Shown here one piece after another: positions 51,222-59,451 of a DNA stretch of 64,000 nucleotides. Below the pieces are notes generated by a model. The model worked only from the letters and a program-made list of their open reading frames with translations, had not been told where the DNA came from and made no database searches. The position numbers and the translations under genes were made by a program. The DNA is from Arthrobacter nitroguajacolicus_D (GTDB taxonomy: Bacteria; Actinomycetota; Actinomycetes; Actinomycetales; Micrococcaceae), in the NCBI RefSeq assembly GCF_031455195.1, contig NZ_JAVDSH010000010.1:1-64000 (forward strand). Reading direction: 5' to 3'. Numbering within the stretch: the first letter of the stretch is position 1; the number at the start of each line of letters is the position of its first letter.

Positions 51222-52219
51222 GCCGCATCGCGACGGCGGCTTCGCCGGATTTTGGGCCGTGCCCGTCCCCAGCCGCTCCCAACTCTCGCAAGCTCGAGTC
51301 GGGTCCCTCGCGGCAGTGGGCCCCCCGCGCGGCCAGCCACGCCGCAGCCCAAAAATCCGGCTCACCCACCTCGGCGGTCACGTCGCCAAGGGGTGAACTC
51401 CGGTTACAGATCGCCGTGCGGAACGGACGGTCTGTTGCTTCGCATCAGTTCCATGAGGGGGCTTTGCGGGTGCTCAGACCGCATTACCTGGATCAGAGTG
51501 GGCAGGTTTGCTACGTCATGGTCAATCCGGGCGGGGCGTATCTGGGGGCGGATCTGTTCCTCATTGACGTGGAGGTAGAGGATGGGGCGGACCTGCTTCT
51601 CACCACGCAGTCGGCCACGAAGATTTACCGCACTCCGGGGTCGTTTGCTGAGCAGCGGGTGAACATCACACTGGGGGAGGGCGCCCGGTTGGAATTGGTG
51701 CCCGACCAGTTGATCGCCTACCGGGAGGCCAGCTACCGGCAGAATTCGCACCTTAGCCTCCACCCGTCGTCGAGCCTTGTCATGGCTGAGGTCATCACGC
51801 CGGGATGGTCGCCGGACGGTGCTGCCTTCAAATACGAAGAGGTGCGGCTGCGCAACGAGATCTGGATCGAGGACGACGACGGGCCCAAGTTGCTGGCACT
51901 GGACAACCTTTTGATCCGCCCACCGCTGGGCGACGTGAGGGGGATTGGGTTCATGGAGGGCTTCAGCCATTTGGGCTCCCTAGTGGTGGTGGATCCCAGA
52001 GTGGATCAGGCGCTCGCTGATGAGTTGCACCAGATGACCCGTGATTTTGATGCTTACACGGGGGTTTCCTTGACGCAGGCTCTTGCCGGGAGCACCGGGC
52101 TTGTGCTGCGATCGTTGTCGAACAGCACTGAGGAGCTCAACAATTTGCTGGGTGCGTGCACCGGCGTTCTGCGGGAACGTTGGTTCGGCCAGGCGCCTTT
52201 GAACCTGAGGAAGTACTGA
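51218..52219 (+). CDS. ureD: Urease accessory protein UreD (UreH), with unusual N-terminal extension
   Basis: 333 aa. From residue ~58 it is a normal UreD (GELRLQIAVRNGRSVASHQFHEGALRVLRPHYL; NPGGAYLGADLFLIDVEV; TTQSATKIYRTP). Residues ~9-56 are a Pro/Ser/Ala-rich stretch without family counterpart, encoded by a long inverted repeat inserted in frame. The ATG overlaps the ureG stop (ATGA), and no good later start exists, so translation probably runs through the insert. Scaffold for UreFG on apo-urease. Confidence 0.9.
   Translation: MSRIATAASPDFGPCPSPAAPNSRKLESGPSRQWAPRAASHAAAQKSGSPTSAVTSPRGELRLQIAVRNGRSVASHQFHEGALRVLRPHYLDQSGQVCYVMVNPGGAYLGADLFLIDVEVEDGADLLLTTQSATKIYRTPGSFAEQRVNITLGEGARLELVPDQLIAYREASYRQNSHLSLHPSSSLVMAEVITPGWSPDGAAFKYEEVRLRNEIWIEDDDGPKLLALDNLLIRPPLGDVRGIGFMEGFSHLGSLVVVDPRVDQALADELHQMTRDFDAYTGVSLTQALAGSTGLVLRSLSNSTEELNNLLGACTGVLRERWFGQAPLNLRKY
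51244..51361. repeat. Long inverted repeat F inside the ureD 5' coding region
   Basis: GCCGGATTTTGGGC (51244-51257) pairs with GCCCAAAAATCCGGC (51347-51361), one bulged base, around an 89-nt loop that has its own hairpin (CCCAACTCTCG / CTCGAGTCGGG). About 118 bp, coinciding with the UreD segment that lacks family similarity. Confidence 0.75.
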
Positions 52220-53262
52220 TGACTGCGCTGACTGAGTTCGCCACCATGTACCGGGAGCGGGAACACCTTTCCCTGCGGACCCGGTTGCTCTTCACGTTTG
52301 GTGCCGTGGCCGCATTGCATGCTGCCGCCGTCGTTCTTCTGCTGGCCGGCGCCGCCGGTGGTGCCCAGCCGCTGGCGCTGGGCCTGGTGGTCACCGCCTA
52401 CGTTGCGGGCGTCAAGCACAGTTACGACTGGGACCATATCGCCGCAATCGACAACTCCACCCGCAAGTTCGTCGCCCAGCACAAGGACCCCGTGAGTGTG
52501 GGGTTCGCGTTCAGCCTGGGCCACAGCTCGGTGGTGGTGCTGGCCGGGTTGCTGGTGGTAGCGGGTGCCACGCTGGTGGGCCAGTTCATGGAGGACGGCA
52601 CCACAGGCAACAAGGTGCTGGGCCTGATCGGGAGCGGCGTTTCGGGACTGTTCCTGCTGGCGATGGGCCTCTTTAACGGCTCGACATTCGTGCGCGCCAC
52701 CAAGCTGTACAGGGAGGTGCAGGCCGGCGGCGAGGTCCGCCACGAAGACCTCGAAGCGAAAGGTTTTGTGGCCAGGCTCCTGGCCAAACCCCTGTCCAGG
52801 GTGGAGCGGCCGCGGAACATTTACGTGATCGGCTTCCTCTTCGGACTGGGCTTCGATACGGCCACCACCATCGGGCTGCTGGTAATAACCACGACGGCGT
52901 CCCTCGCCGGTGTGTCGCCGCTCGCCTTGATGGCGCTACCGCTCGCGTTCACCGCAGCCATGACCCTGTGCGATTCCGCCAACGGCGTGGCCATGATGAA
53001 AATGTACAAATCCGCGATCAACAATCCGCAACGCAAGCTCGGCTTCAACGCGTTGATCACAGGCATCTCAGCTGTGTCGGCCCTTTTCATCTCCGTGATC
53101 ACGCTTGGCGGGTTCGCTAACACCGCTTTTGGGCTGGAGGACCCGCTGACCTCCTGGCTCGGGGAAGTGGACCTCGGCGACGCGGGCCTGATCCTCGTGG
53201 CATTGTTCGCGATGGTGTGGGCTGTGTCCGTGTGGCGTGGACGGGTTGCCCGCAGGGGTTAG
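52219..53262 (+). CDS. NiCoT-family nickel/cobalt permease (HoxN/NixA type)
   Basis: 347 aa, about eight membrane helices. Signature H-x4-D-H in helix II (His67, Asp72, His73 in KHSYDWDH), plus FSLGHSSVVV and FLFGLGFDTATTIGLL. TGATG overlap with ureD makes it the last gene of the urease operon; it supplies the Ni needed for UreC. Its stop interlocks with the stop of the converging serine hydrolase. Confidence 0.93.
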   Translation: MTALTEFATMYREREHLSLRTRLLFTFGAVAALHAAAVVLLLAGAAGGAQPLALGLVVTAYVAGVKHSYDWDHIAAIDNSTRKFVAQHKDPVSVGFAFSLGHSSVVVLAGLLVVAGATLVGQFMEDGTTGNKVLGLIGSGVSGLFLLAMGLFNGSTFVRATKLYREVQAGGEVRHEDLEAKGFVARLLAKPLSRVERPRNIYVIGFLFGLGFDTATTIGLLVITTTASLAGVSPLALMALPLAFTAAMTLCDSANGVAMMKMYKSAINNPQRKLGFNALITGISAVSALFISVITLGGFANTAFGLEDPLTSWLGEVDLGDAGLILVALFAMVWAVSVWRGRVARRG

Positions 53263-54236
53263 GAAGCCGCCACTGCGTTGAGCAACTCGGTGGTGTCCAC
53301 GCCGAGGTCCGGGGTGTCCAGGACATTCGTCAAGAACACCACGCAGCGATCCTGCTCAGGGAACATCCACCACTCCGTTCCGGACCAGCCAGGGTGGCCG
53401 TAGATCCCCCGGGCGATCAACTCAGACTCGTTGGCCGGCAGTTGGAATCCCAAGCCGGTTTGGCGAAGGGGCTTGGGCCGGGTGGTGATGTGTGAAAGCC
53501 TCGTGGTCCGCGGCCGGCGCATGGCTGCCAGGGTTGCCGGTTGGACAGCTTTGCCGGAATCCCTGAGTAACTCCGAGCCCAGGTTGAGCAGGTCCGTTGC
53601 GGTTCCGAAGAGCCCGGCCCCCGGATGCCTCTGCTCGAACATGGCCCCGGCGTTCAGCCCCGCCGCTTCGGTTCCGTGCACCGTGTGTGGGTTGCAGTCA
53701 GTGCTGAAGGTGAGCCCGCTTGCGCCGGTGTCGGCGGCCAAGGACAGGACCTGCTCCTCGAACGGGCGCCCATCAGCCCACTCGGCCATCGCTGCGGCAC
53801 CTTCGAAAGCGATGTTGCAGTACTGGACCAGGGATCCCGCGTAGAAGGTTTGCCCCGCCGAGGTGAGGGCGTCGCGGAGGGGGACTCCGTCGTCGAGCTC
53901 CGGGTCGGTGATCCCGGACCGGTGACTCAACAGGTGCTCCAATGTCACGGTGTCGGTGCGGCCGGTGCCGAAGCCCGGAACCGCCGTCGAGAGTGCGCTT
54001 CCCAGCGACAGCTTTCCCATCTCAACCTGGCGCATGACGGCCAGGGCGCTGATGGGCTTTGAGACCGAGAACAGCGCGAAGTGGTGGTCGGCTGTGGCTT
54101 GCCGGCCGCCGTCGGACCCGAAGGCCACGACGTCCTCGATTCCGTTGCTGGAAGCGATCCCCAGAACCCCAACAGGCACGCGCCCGAGGTCTACCTGCTT
54201 ACGCGCCCATTCAACTGACGCCCCTGTATTCACCAT
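53259..54236 (-). CDS. Serine hydrolase, beta-lactamase/esterase (class C-like) family
   Basis: 325 aa. S-x-x-K motif Ser57-Lys60 in FSVSKP, Y-x-N motif VQYCNIAF (near 138) and a C-terminal HPGWSGTEWW in place of the KTG triad. No signal peptide, so cytoplasmic; more likely an esterase than a resistance enzyme. TAGTTT lies 6 nt before the ATG (leaderless). Single gene. Confidence 0.87.
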   Translation of the reverse strand: MVNTGASVEWARKQVDLGRVPVGVLGIASSNGIEDVVAFGSDGGRQATADHHFALFSVSKPISALAVMRQVEMGKLSLGSALSTAVPGFGTGRTDTVTLEHLLSHRSGITDPELDDGVPLRDALTSAGQTFYAGSLVQYCNIAFEGAAAMAEWADGRPFEEQVLSLAADTGASGLTFSTDCNPHTVHGTEAAGLNAGAMFEQRHPGAGLFGTATDLLNLGSELLRDSGKAVQPATLAAMRRPRTTRLSHITTRPKPLRQTGLGFQLPANESELIARGIYGHPGWSGTEWWMFPEQDRCVVFLTNVLDTPDLGVDTTELLNAVAAS

Positions 54237-54354
54237 GACTCGAAACTATCGCAGGGATCACAGCAAAAAACTTTTCGCCGCGTGTAACCATGGCAGCCGG
54301 GCCGGAAACTAAACAAGTATCCTGCAGGTCCGGGTTCTATTTTCAGGGGGAATC

Positions 54355-54864
54355 GTGCTTTCCGAGCGCGAATTGGCATTCATCGCCATTCACAAAGACA
54401 GCTATCCATCCGTCTACAAGTTCGTTTGCCGACGCGTTGAATCGGCGCATGTGGCGGAGGAAATAGCAGCGGACGTATTCCGTGTCGTGTGGCAAAAATG
54501 GGTGGATGACTCACGCCCGGACCTCGCTTATTTGTTGACCATTGCCCGCAACCTGGTGGGCAATGCGTACCGCAGCCGCGACAGGCGGCAGGCGCTGCAG
54601 GAGAAATTGCGCACGACGGCGGTGCAGCGGTTTGGCGACGACTCGGAAAACGTCGCGGTACAGGAAGCGATGGAACGCCTCCGCGAGAAGGACCGCGACA
54701 TATTGCAGCTGGCCTACTGGGACGATCTGGGGATCTCCGACATCGCCGCCGTGCTGCAGTGCAGCGAATCGGCAGCGAAAGTCCGTCTCCACCGGGCACG
54801 CGCGGCCTTCCGGAAGCACATGCCTGCAGGGGCCGACCCGACTACAGAGAAGATGGGGGTCTGA
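54355..54864 (+). CDS. ECF-type RNA polymerase sigma factor
   Basis: 169 aa. Region 2 (about 12-75: SYPSVYKFVCRRV...AEEIAADVFRVVWQKW) and region 4 (about 105-158: LREKDRDILQLAYWDDLGISDIAAVL...AKVRLHRAR). GTG with AGGGGG 5 nt upstream. The membrane-anchored protein starts 5 nt after its stop and is the likely anti-sigma partner, although it lacks a zinc-finger anti-sigma motif. Confidence 0.9.
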   Translation: MLSERELAFIAIHKDSYPSVYKFVCRRVESAHVAEEIAADVFRVVWQKWVDDSRPDLAYLLTIARNLVGNAYRSRDRRQALQEKLRTTAVQRFGDDSENVAVQEAMERLREKDRDILQLAYWDDLGISDIAAVLQCSESAAKVRLHRARAAFRKHMPAGADPTTEKMGV

Positions 54865-54869
54865 AGACA

Positions 54870-55898
54870 ATGGATCCGATCAAGAACCAAATTTCAGCGA
54901 TCGACCCGCTCACTATCGATCCAGTGACGGAACCGAACGGCGAAGAAGCCCTGCACAAGATCCTGTCGGGATCCACGGTGTACAGCGACAGCCGTCCACT
55001 GGCCGGGGTGACGTCCCTGGAAGGCCGACGGCGGCGCAAGGCGCAGATCGCCGGCGGGCTGTTGCTCGGCGCAGCCGCCGTCACCGCTGGGGTGCTTGTC
55101 GCGGCGAACTTTGGGACCGTGACCTCAACCCCGGCGCCCGCGAACACGGTGACGTCCACCGAAGCGACCCCCACGCCCAGTGCGTCCGTAACGCCGACTC
55201 CGACGGCTACCCCGTCCGCAACGCCCACGGCAAGCCCGACGCCTACAACTACCCCGGTGCCGACACCCACAGTGCCTGCTGCGCCGACCACCGCTCCGGC
55301 AGCACCGCCGGTTCAAGCTCCCACCTTGCAGACGTTCACGTTCCCCGACGGGCACCTGTCCTTCACGTACCCGGTGGGCTGGAGTGTCCGGGCGGAACAG
55401 GGGCCGTACGATCCGCCCGGGACCGCGGAAGCCTCACGCATTGTGACTGTTTTCGATGCCGCTGGGGCCGAGGTAGCGCGCGTGTTCAACGGAAACTACG
55501 CGGATGGGACGGGCGGCTGGGTGAAGCGAACCGTCTACGACCGCGCCACAGTACCTGGAGTGGTGTCCACAACCTCAGCCAGTGATCCCGTGCAGTTCGG
55601 TTTCTTTGCCCATCAGGCGGCCATGATGGTTCACCCAGGAGAAACGCCATCGATCGCGGAGATGGATCAGACGCCCACATACATCATGGATGTCCGCCTT
55701 GCCTCAGAGATGCAATCCGGGGAAACGGGCTCAGGTATCAATCAGGTCCGTGTGCCCAACGGAATCATGAGTGCCTACGCGATCTTCGACCCCGCCAAGC
55801 AGCCGGCCTTCGCCACTCCAGAGGCAGCCAAAGCCTGGATGAAGACCACGCAATACGCGCAGCTGAAGGCACTTTTCCTGAGCCTGAGCTACAAGTAG
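54870..55898 (+). CDS. Membrane-anchored protein with Pro/Thr linker, possible ECF partner
   Basis: 342 aa. Cytoplasmic N-terminus of ~56 residues (IDPVTEPNGEEALHKILSGS), one membrane helix (about 58-80), a Pro/Thr/Ala linker of ~65 residues crossing the wall, then a beta-rich extracellular domain (LQTFTFPDGHLSFTYPVGWSVR and PsbP-like strands). ATG at 54870. Immediately downstream of the sigma gene, so a sensing or anti-sigma role is likely but not shown. Confidence 0.75.
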   Translation: MDPIKNQISAIDPLTIDPVTEPNGEEALHKILSGSTVYSDSRPLAGVTSLEGRRRRKAQIAGGLLLGAAAVTAGVLVAANFGTVTSTPAPANTVTSTEATPTPSASVTPTPTATPSATPTASPTPTTTPVPTPTVPAAPTTAPAAPPVQAPTLQTFTFPDGHLSFTYPVGWSVRAEQGPYDPPGTAEASRIVTVFDAAGAEVARVFNGNYADGTGGWVKRTVYDRATVPGVVSTTSASDPVQFGFFAHQAAMMVHPGETPSIAEMDQTPTYIMDVRLASEMQSGETGSGINQVRVPNGIMSAYAIFDPAKQPAFATPEAAKAWMKTTQYAQLKALFLSLSYK

Positions 55899-56046
55899 CC
55901 GGGGCCACGCAGGGTTCCTGTGCAAAAGCACTGTGCCGCAGGAGAACGTTATTCATTTGTCCATAACGATCATCGCTTGAGTTTCATAGGGTTGAGGAGA
56001 TCTGCTTCACAAAATCCCCCGAACTACCCAAGGACGAGTTTCAACG

Positions 56047-56244
56047 ATGAAGAGCATCGCCCTCCTGCGCGAACGAGCCACCCGCGTCATGCCTACCGGT
56101 TCCCACTGCCCGGCGTCGGGCCTGTGGAGCCCGGACTCCGACCCGGACGCAGTCCAGGTCTTCGCAGAAGGCAGTGTTCTTCCGGCCTACGAGGGCACGC
56201 CCACGGTTTGGCGGCGGCGCTCCACAGCTGAAGTACCGGCATGA
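56047..56244 (+). CDS. Small hypothetical protein
   Basis: 65 aa, basic N-terminus (LLRERATRVMPTGSHCPASGLW) and a Pro/Trp-containing tail (EGTPTVWRRR). AAGGA lies 13 nt before the ATG. Overlaps the next small gene by ATGA, so the two form a pair. The GSHCP-x-SGLW block looks like a conserved small actinobacterial family, function unknown. Confidence 0.6.
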   Translation: MKSIALLRERATRVMPTGSHCPASGLWSPDSDPDAVQVFAEGSVLPAYEGTPTVWRRRSTAEVPA

Positions 56245-56471
56245 CCAGCACCATCCTGAACAGGCCTGCCGATTACCGCCACGTGCCGTCGGCTGAGTGG
56301 TCGGAGCTCAGCACCGGTGATCCTGTGTGGATTTACGATGTCGCGTGGGGCGCCGGGATAGGTCGCGTAGACGACGTTTCCAAGCACCAGGAGTTGCTGT
56401 GGGTGGTCCTCGAACCGACGGGCCGCAAGCTGATCTGCGGTACGGACGACGTCCAAGTCTGGTCCGCCTGA
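56241..56471 (+). CDS. Small hypothetical protein, SH3-like
   Basis: 76 aa, beta-rich: SELSTGDPVWIYDVAWGAGIGRVDDV then ELLWVVLEPTGRKLICGTDDVQVW, resembling a small barrel domain. ATGA overlap with the preceding gene. Ends 8 nt before palindrome D. Function unknown; the pair with its neighbour is likely a two-gene unit. Confidence 0.62.
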   Translation: MTSTILNRPADYRHVPSAEWSELSTGDPVWIYDVAWGAGIGRVDDVSKHQELLWVVLEPTGRKLICGTDDVQVWSA

Positions 56472-56479
56472 AAACTCGC

Positions 56480-56536
56480 CGAGATGGCACATAATGACAA
56501 TTTCTGAGCGGATGATTGTCATTAAGTGCCATCTCG
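56480..56536. repeat. Long inverted repeat D (22-bp arms)
   Basis: CGAGATGGCACATAATGACA continues to 56501; its partner is 56515-56536. 21 of 22 positions pair, 13-nt loop containing TCTGA. It lies between two converging genes. Arms match palindrome E at 18 of 22 positions. Confidence 0.88.
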
Positions 56537-56543
56537 ACGTCAG

Positions 56544-57587
56544 TTAAACCGCCAGGACAAGGACGCTGGGAGAACCCGTCTCCACTCGGCCCACAGGCCC
56601 TTCCGGCAGTCCCGTTTCCGGGTCCAGCCTGAAGCTCACGACGTCGTCGGAACCTTCATTCGCGACATACAGCCAGCCTTCGCGGACCACGTGGTGGCGT
56701 GGCCAGTCGCCCCCACACGGTACGTCCGCCATGGGTTCGATTTCAGCGCCATCCGCGGAGACCTGCAGCACGCAGATGCGGTTGGTTCCGCGGACGCCCA
56801 CGTATGCGAAGCGGCCGTCCGGAGACAGGGCGATTTCCGCTCCCGCGTCGCCCTCCTGTGCGCCGTTGGTGCTTGCCGGAACCATCGCAGTCAGCTCATA
56901 TGTGCCGTCCGGTTGCATACGGACCGCGGCCACCTCCACCGAATACTCCGTGTCCACCAACACTGTGCCGCTGTGGTGGCGGGCCATGTGCCGGGGGCCC
57001 GAACCCTGGGGCAGGATCACCTGATGGTCGATCACCAGTCCCTCACCCGCCGCGTACTTCCAGACGCGCACCAGGTCATGCCCCAGGTCTGTGGTCATGA
57101 CCCGGCCGTCGGGCAGCATCAGGCTGGAATGCGCACGGCTCGGGCGGGCCTGGTCCGGGGACGTTGCCGTGTGGGGGTCGACGGCGGCTTCCGCGCTGGT
57201 GCGCGAGGTGATGGCGCCGTCGTTGTCCAGTTCGTAGAGGATGACCTGGCCGTCGCCCCAGCAAGTGGCCACGATGAAGCGGCCCTGCGGATCCACCGCG
57301 ACGTGGCACGTGGCCTCGCCTGCGGGCCACGGTTCCCCAAAAGCCTCCAGCTCGGCGGCACCAGTCCGCCGGTAGGCCCGCACCGTTTTGCCCTCCTCCG
57401 CCACGGCATAGATCACGGGAAGCATGGGGTGCAGGGCGAGGAATGACGGCGAGTTTGCCTCGGTGGCCAAGCCGACCGAGGTGAGTTGGCCACTGTCATC
57501 GGCGGAAAGGGCGGCGATGCCCTTGCCGTTACCATTCCTGTCGGCAGTGTAAGAGCCGGTCCAAATGAGTGTTTCCGCGGTTTCCAT
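56544..57587 (-). CDS. Lactonase, 7-bladed beta-propeller (6-phosphogluconolactonase-like)
   Basis: 347 aa. Beta-propeller lactonase of the Pgl/YbhE type: TWTGSYTADRNGNGKGI, SFLALHPMLPVIYAVAE, HVAVDPQGRFIVATCW, ALSPDGRFAYVGVRGTN. Hydrolyses sugar lactones to aldonates. Last gene of a five-gene operon whose upstream members oxidise or reduce sugars; starts 2 nt after the preceding reductase gene. Probable role: opening a lactone formed by one of them. Confidence 0.85.
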   Translation of the reverse strand: METAETLIWTGSYTADRNGNGKGIAALSADDSGQLTSVGLATEANSPSFLALHPMLPVIYAVAEEGKTVRAYRRTGAAELEAFGEPWPAGEATCHVAVDPQGRFIVATCWGDGQVILYELDNDGAITSRTSAEAAVDPHTATSPDQARPSRAHSSLMLPDGRVMTTDLGHDLVRVWKYAAGEGLVIDHQVILPQGSGPRHMARHHSGTVLVDTEYSVEVAAVRMQPDGTYELTAMVPASTNGAQEGDAGAEIALSPDGRFAYVGVRGTNRICVLQVSADGAEIEPMADVPCGGDWPRHHVVREGWLYVANEGSDDVVSFRLDPETGLPEGPVGRVETGSPSVLVLAV

Positions 57588-57589
57588 GG

Positions 57590-58420
57590 TCAGTGCCCCT
57601 GAACGTCCGAGTCGACGCCCGCGTCCGGGCCGGCGTCGAGCGTTTGCAATCTGGTGAGGTCGTCGTGATCCAGTTCGAAATCGAACACGTCCAGGTTCTC
57701 CTTCATCCGTTCCGGGTTGGCGGTCTTGGGGATGGCAACCAGACCCTGCTGCACGTGCCAGCGGAGCACAACCTGGCCCGGCGTCTTTCCGTGCTTTTCA
57801 CCAACGGCAGCCAGGACCGGGGCGTTCAACAACTCGCTACTGGCGCCCAGTGGGCTGTAGGACTCGGTGATGATGCCGTTGCGTTCGTTGTAAGCCCTTG
57901 CCGCAGGCCTCGGAATGGACGGGCTGACCTGGATTTGGTTGACGGCTGGAACCACGTCCGTTTCCCGGAGCAGCCGGTCCAAATGGGCGGGCTTGAAGTT
58001 GGAAACGCCGATGGAGCGCACCTTGCCCGCAGCCTGTAGCTCCTCGAAGGTCTTCCATGTGGAGACGAACTCGTCGCGGCGGGGGAGTGGCCAGTGGATG
58101 AGGAGCAGGTCCACGTAGTCCAATCCCAGGCGCTCCAATGAGCCGTCGAGTCCAGCAGCGGCCTTGCCGGAGCCCTGGAATTCTCCGTCCAGCTTGGTGG
58201 TGATGAAGAGTTCCTCCCGGCCCACCCCGCAGGCCCGGATGCCGTTGCCCACGCCCTTTTCGTTGCCGTACTTCACGGCAGTATCGATGTGCCGATACCC
58301 TCGGGACGCAGCCTCCACGACGGCGTCAGCCACCTGCGCGTCGTTCAGGGGCCACGTGCCCAAACCCAGTTGCGGAATCTTGTTGCCGTCGTTGAGTTCG
58401 ATGAGCGGGGCTGGTGTCAT
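57590..58420 (-). CDS. Aldo/keto reductase (AKR, 2,5-diketo-gluconate-reductase-like)
   Basis: 276 aa TIM barrel. AKR tetrad visible: Asp and Tyr in YRHIDTAVKYGNE, Lys in ITTKLD, His in LLIHWPLP. C-terminal cofactor-binding segment IPKTANPERMKEN. NADPH-dependent reduction of sugar ketones or aldehydes. ATG overlaps the upstream epimerase stop (ATGA). Confidence 0.9.
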   Translation of the reverse strand: MTPAPLIELNDGNKIPQLGLGTWPLNDAQVADAVVEAASRGYRHIDTAVKYGNEKGVGNGIRACGVGREELFITTKLDGEFQGSGKAAAGLDGSLERLGLDYVDLLLIHWPLPRRDEFVSTWKTFEELQAAGKVRSIGVSNFKPAHLDRLLRETDVVPAVNQIQVSPSIPRPAARAYNERNGIITESYSPLGASSELLNAPVLAAVGEKHGKTPGQVVLRWHVQQGLVAIPKTANPERMKENLDVFDFELDHDDLTRLQTLDAGPDAGVDSDVQGH

Positions 58421-59451
58421 GGCCGTAGGTTCCTTTCATAAAGCCGGTCGCTGAGCTCCATATAGTCTTCCTTCACCACTTGCAGCTCAGGATGCTGATC
58501 ATGCCATGCCACGATCTCCCTGGCACCGTCCGCAAAGGGAATGGTTGCCCGGTAATCCGGGACGAGTGCCTTGATCTTGGAGTTGTCGAAAACTACTGAG
58601 TGGGAGCGGTCGCCCAACAGGTTGGGTCCGAGCTCCGGGCTGTGGGCGGCTATGGTTTCGGACGCTACGTGGAAAAGCTCGGGTTCCGGAACGCCGGCCG
58701 CGCGCGCGAACAAGCAATAGATCTGGTTCCACGGCAGGTACTCGTCCGAGGTGATGGTGTAGCTCTCGCCAATAGCCTGCGGCCGTCCAAGGAGTCCGAC
58801 AAACGCCTTGGCGAAGTCGCGGCTGTGGGTCAGCGTCCATAGCGATGTTCCATCCCCATGCACCATGACCGGCATACCCGCGCGCATCCGGTGGATGTCC
58901 GTCCAACCGCCAACCATGGCAATCTTGGTCCGGTCATACGTATGCGACGGCCGTACCACGGTCAGCGGGAAGTCCTGCTCACGGTACGCCTCAAACAGGA
59001 GTTCCTCGCACGCGATCTTGTCCTTCGAGTACTGCCAAAACGGGTTCTTCAGCGGAGTCGACTCCCTGATGGGAAGCGTCGTCGGGGGCTTTTGGTACGC
59101 CGAAGCAGAACTGATGAACACGTACTGACCCGTCCGCCCGCGGAACATCTCCAAGCCGGCGAACGCCTGATCCGGGGTGAAGGAGATGAAGTCCGCTACG
59201 GCGTCGAACTCCCTTCCCTGAAGTACCTCACGCACAGCCAGGGGATCGCGAATGTCCGCATGGAGCACTTCTGCGCCATCAGGAACCGGCCGGCCGGCTG
59301 ACCGTCCCCGGTTGAGGACGGTCAGCCGGTGGCCCAGTGCGACGACGCGTTCAGCCGCCGCCGCACTGATGACCCCGGTCCCGCCGATGAACAGGATGTT
59401 CCGCGGCGACACGGTGTCGGTTCCGAGGCTGTCGGGTGGAAAGATTTTCAC
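58417..59451 (-). CDS. NAD-dependent epimerase/dehydratase (extended SDR)
   Basis: 344 aa. Rossmann N-terminus FIGGTGVISAAAAERV, catalytic SSASAY and YSKDK (Y-x3-K), extended SDR length. The GTG at 59451 overlaps the upstream gene stop by 4 bp; a second in-frame GTG 14 codons later is nearer the usual family start. Atypical SDR, resembling nucleotide-sugar or isoflavone-type oxidoreductases. Third gene of the operon. Confidence 0.85.
   Translation of the reverse strand: MKIFPPDSLGTDTVSPRNILFIGGTGVISAAAAERVVALGHRLTVLNRGRSAGRPVPDGAEVLHADIRDPLAVREVLQGREFDAVADFISFTPDQAFAGLEMFRGRTGQYVFISSASAYQKPPTTLPIRESTPLKNPFWQYSKDKIACEELLFEAYREQDFPLTVVRPSHTYDRTKIAMVGGWTDIHRMRAGMPVMVHGDGTSLWTLTHSRDFAKAFVGLLGRPQAIGESYTITSDEYLPWNQIYCLFARAAGVPEPELFHVASETIAAHSPELGPNLLGDRSHSVVFDNSKIKALVPDYRATIPFADGAREIVAWHDQHPELQVVKEDYMELSDRLYERNLRP

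Noticed and set aside
53259..54236. Beta-lactamase resistance gene
   Set aside because: SxxK and YxN are present, but there is no signal peptide and no KTG triad; an esterase-like cytoplasmic hydrolase is more likely.
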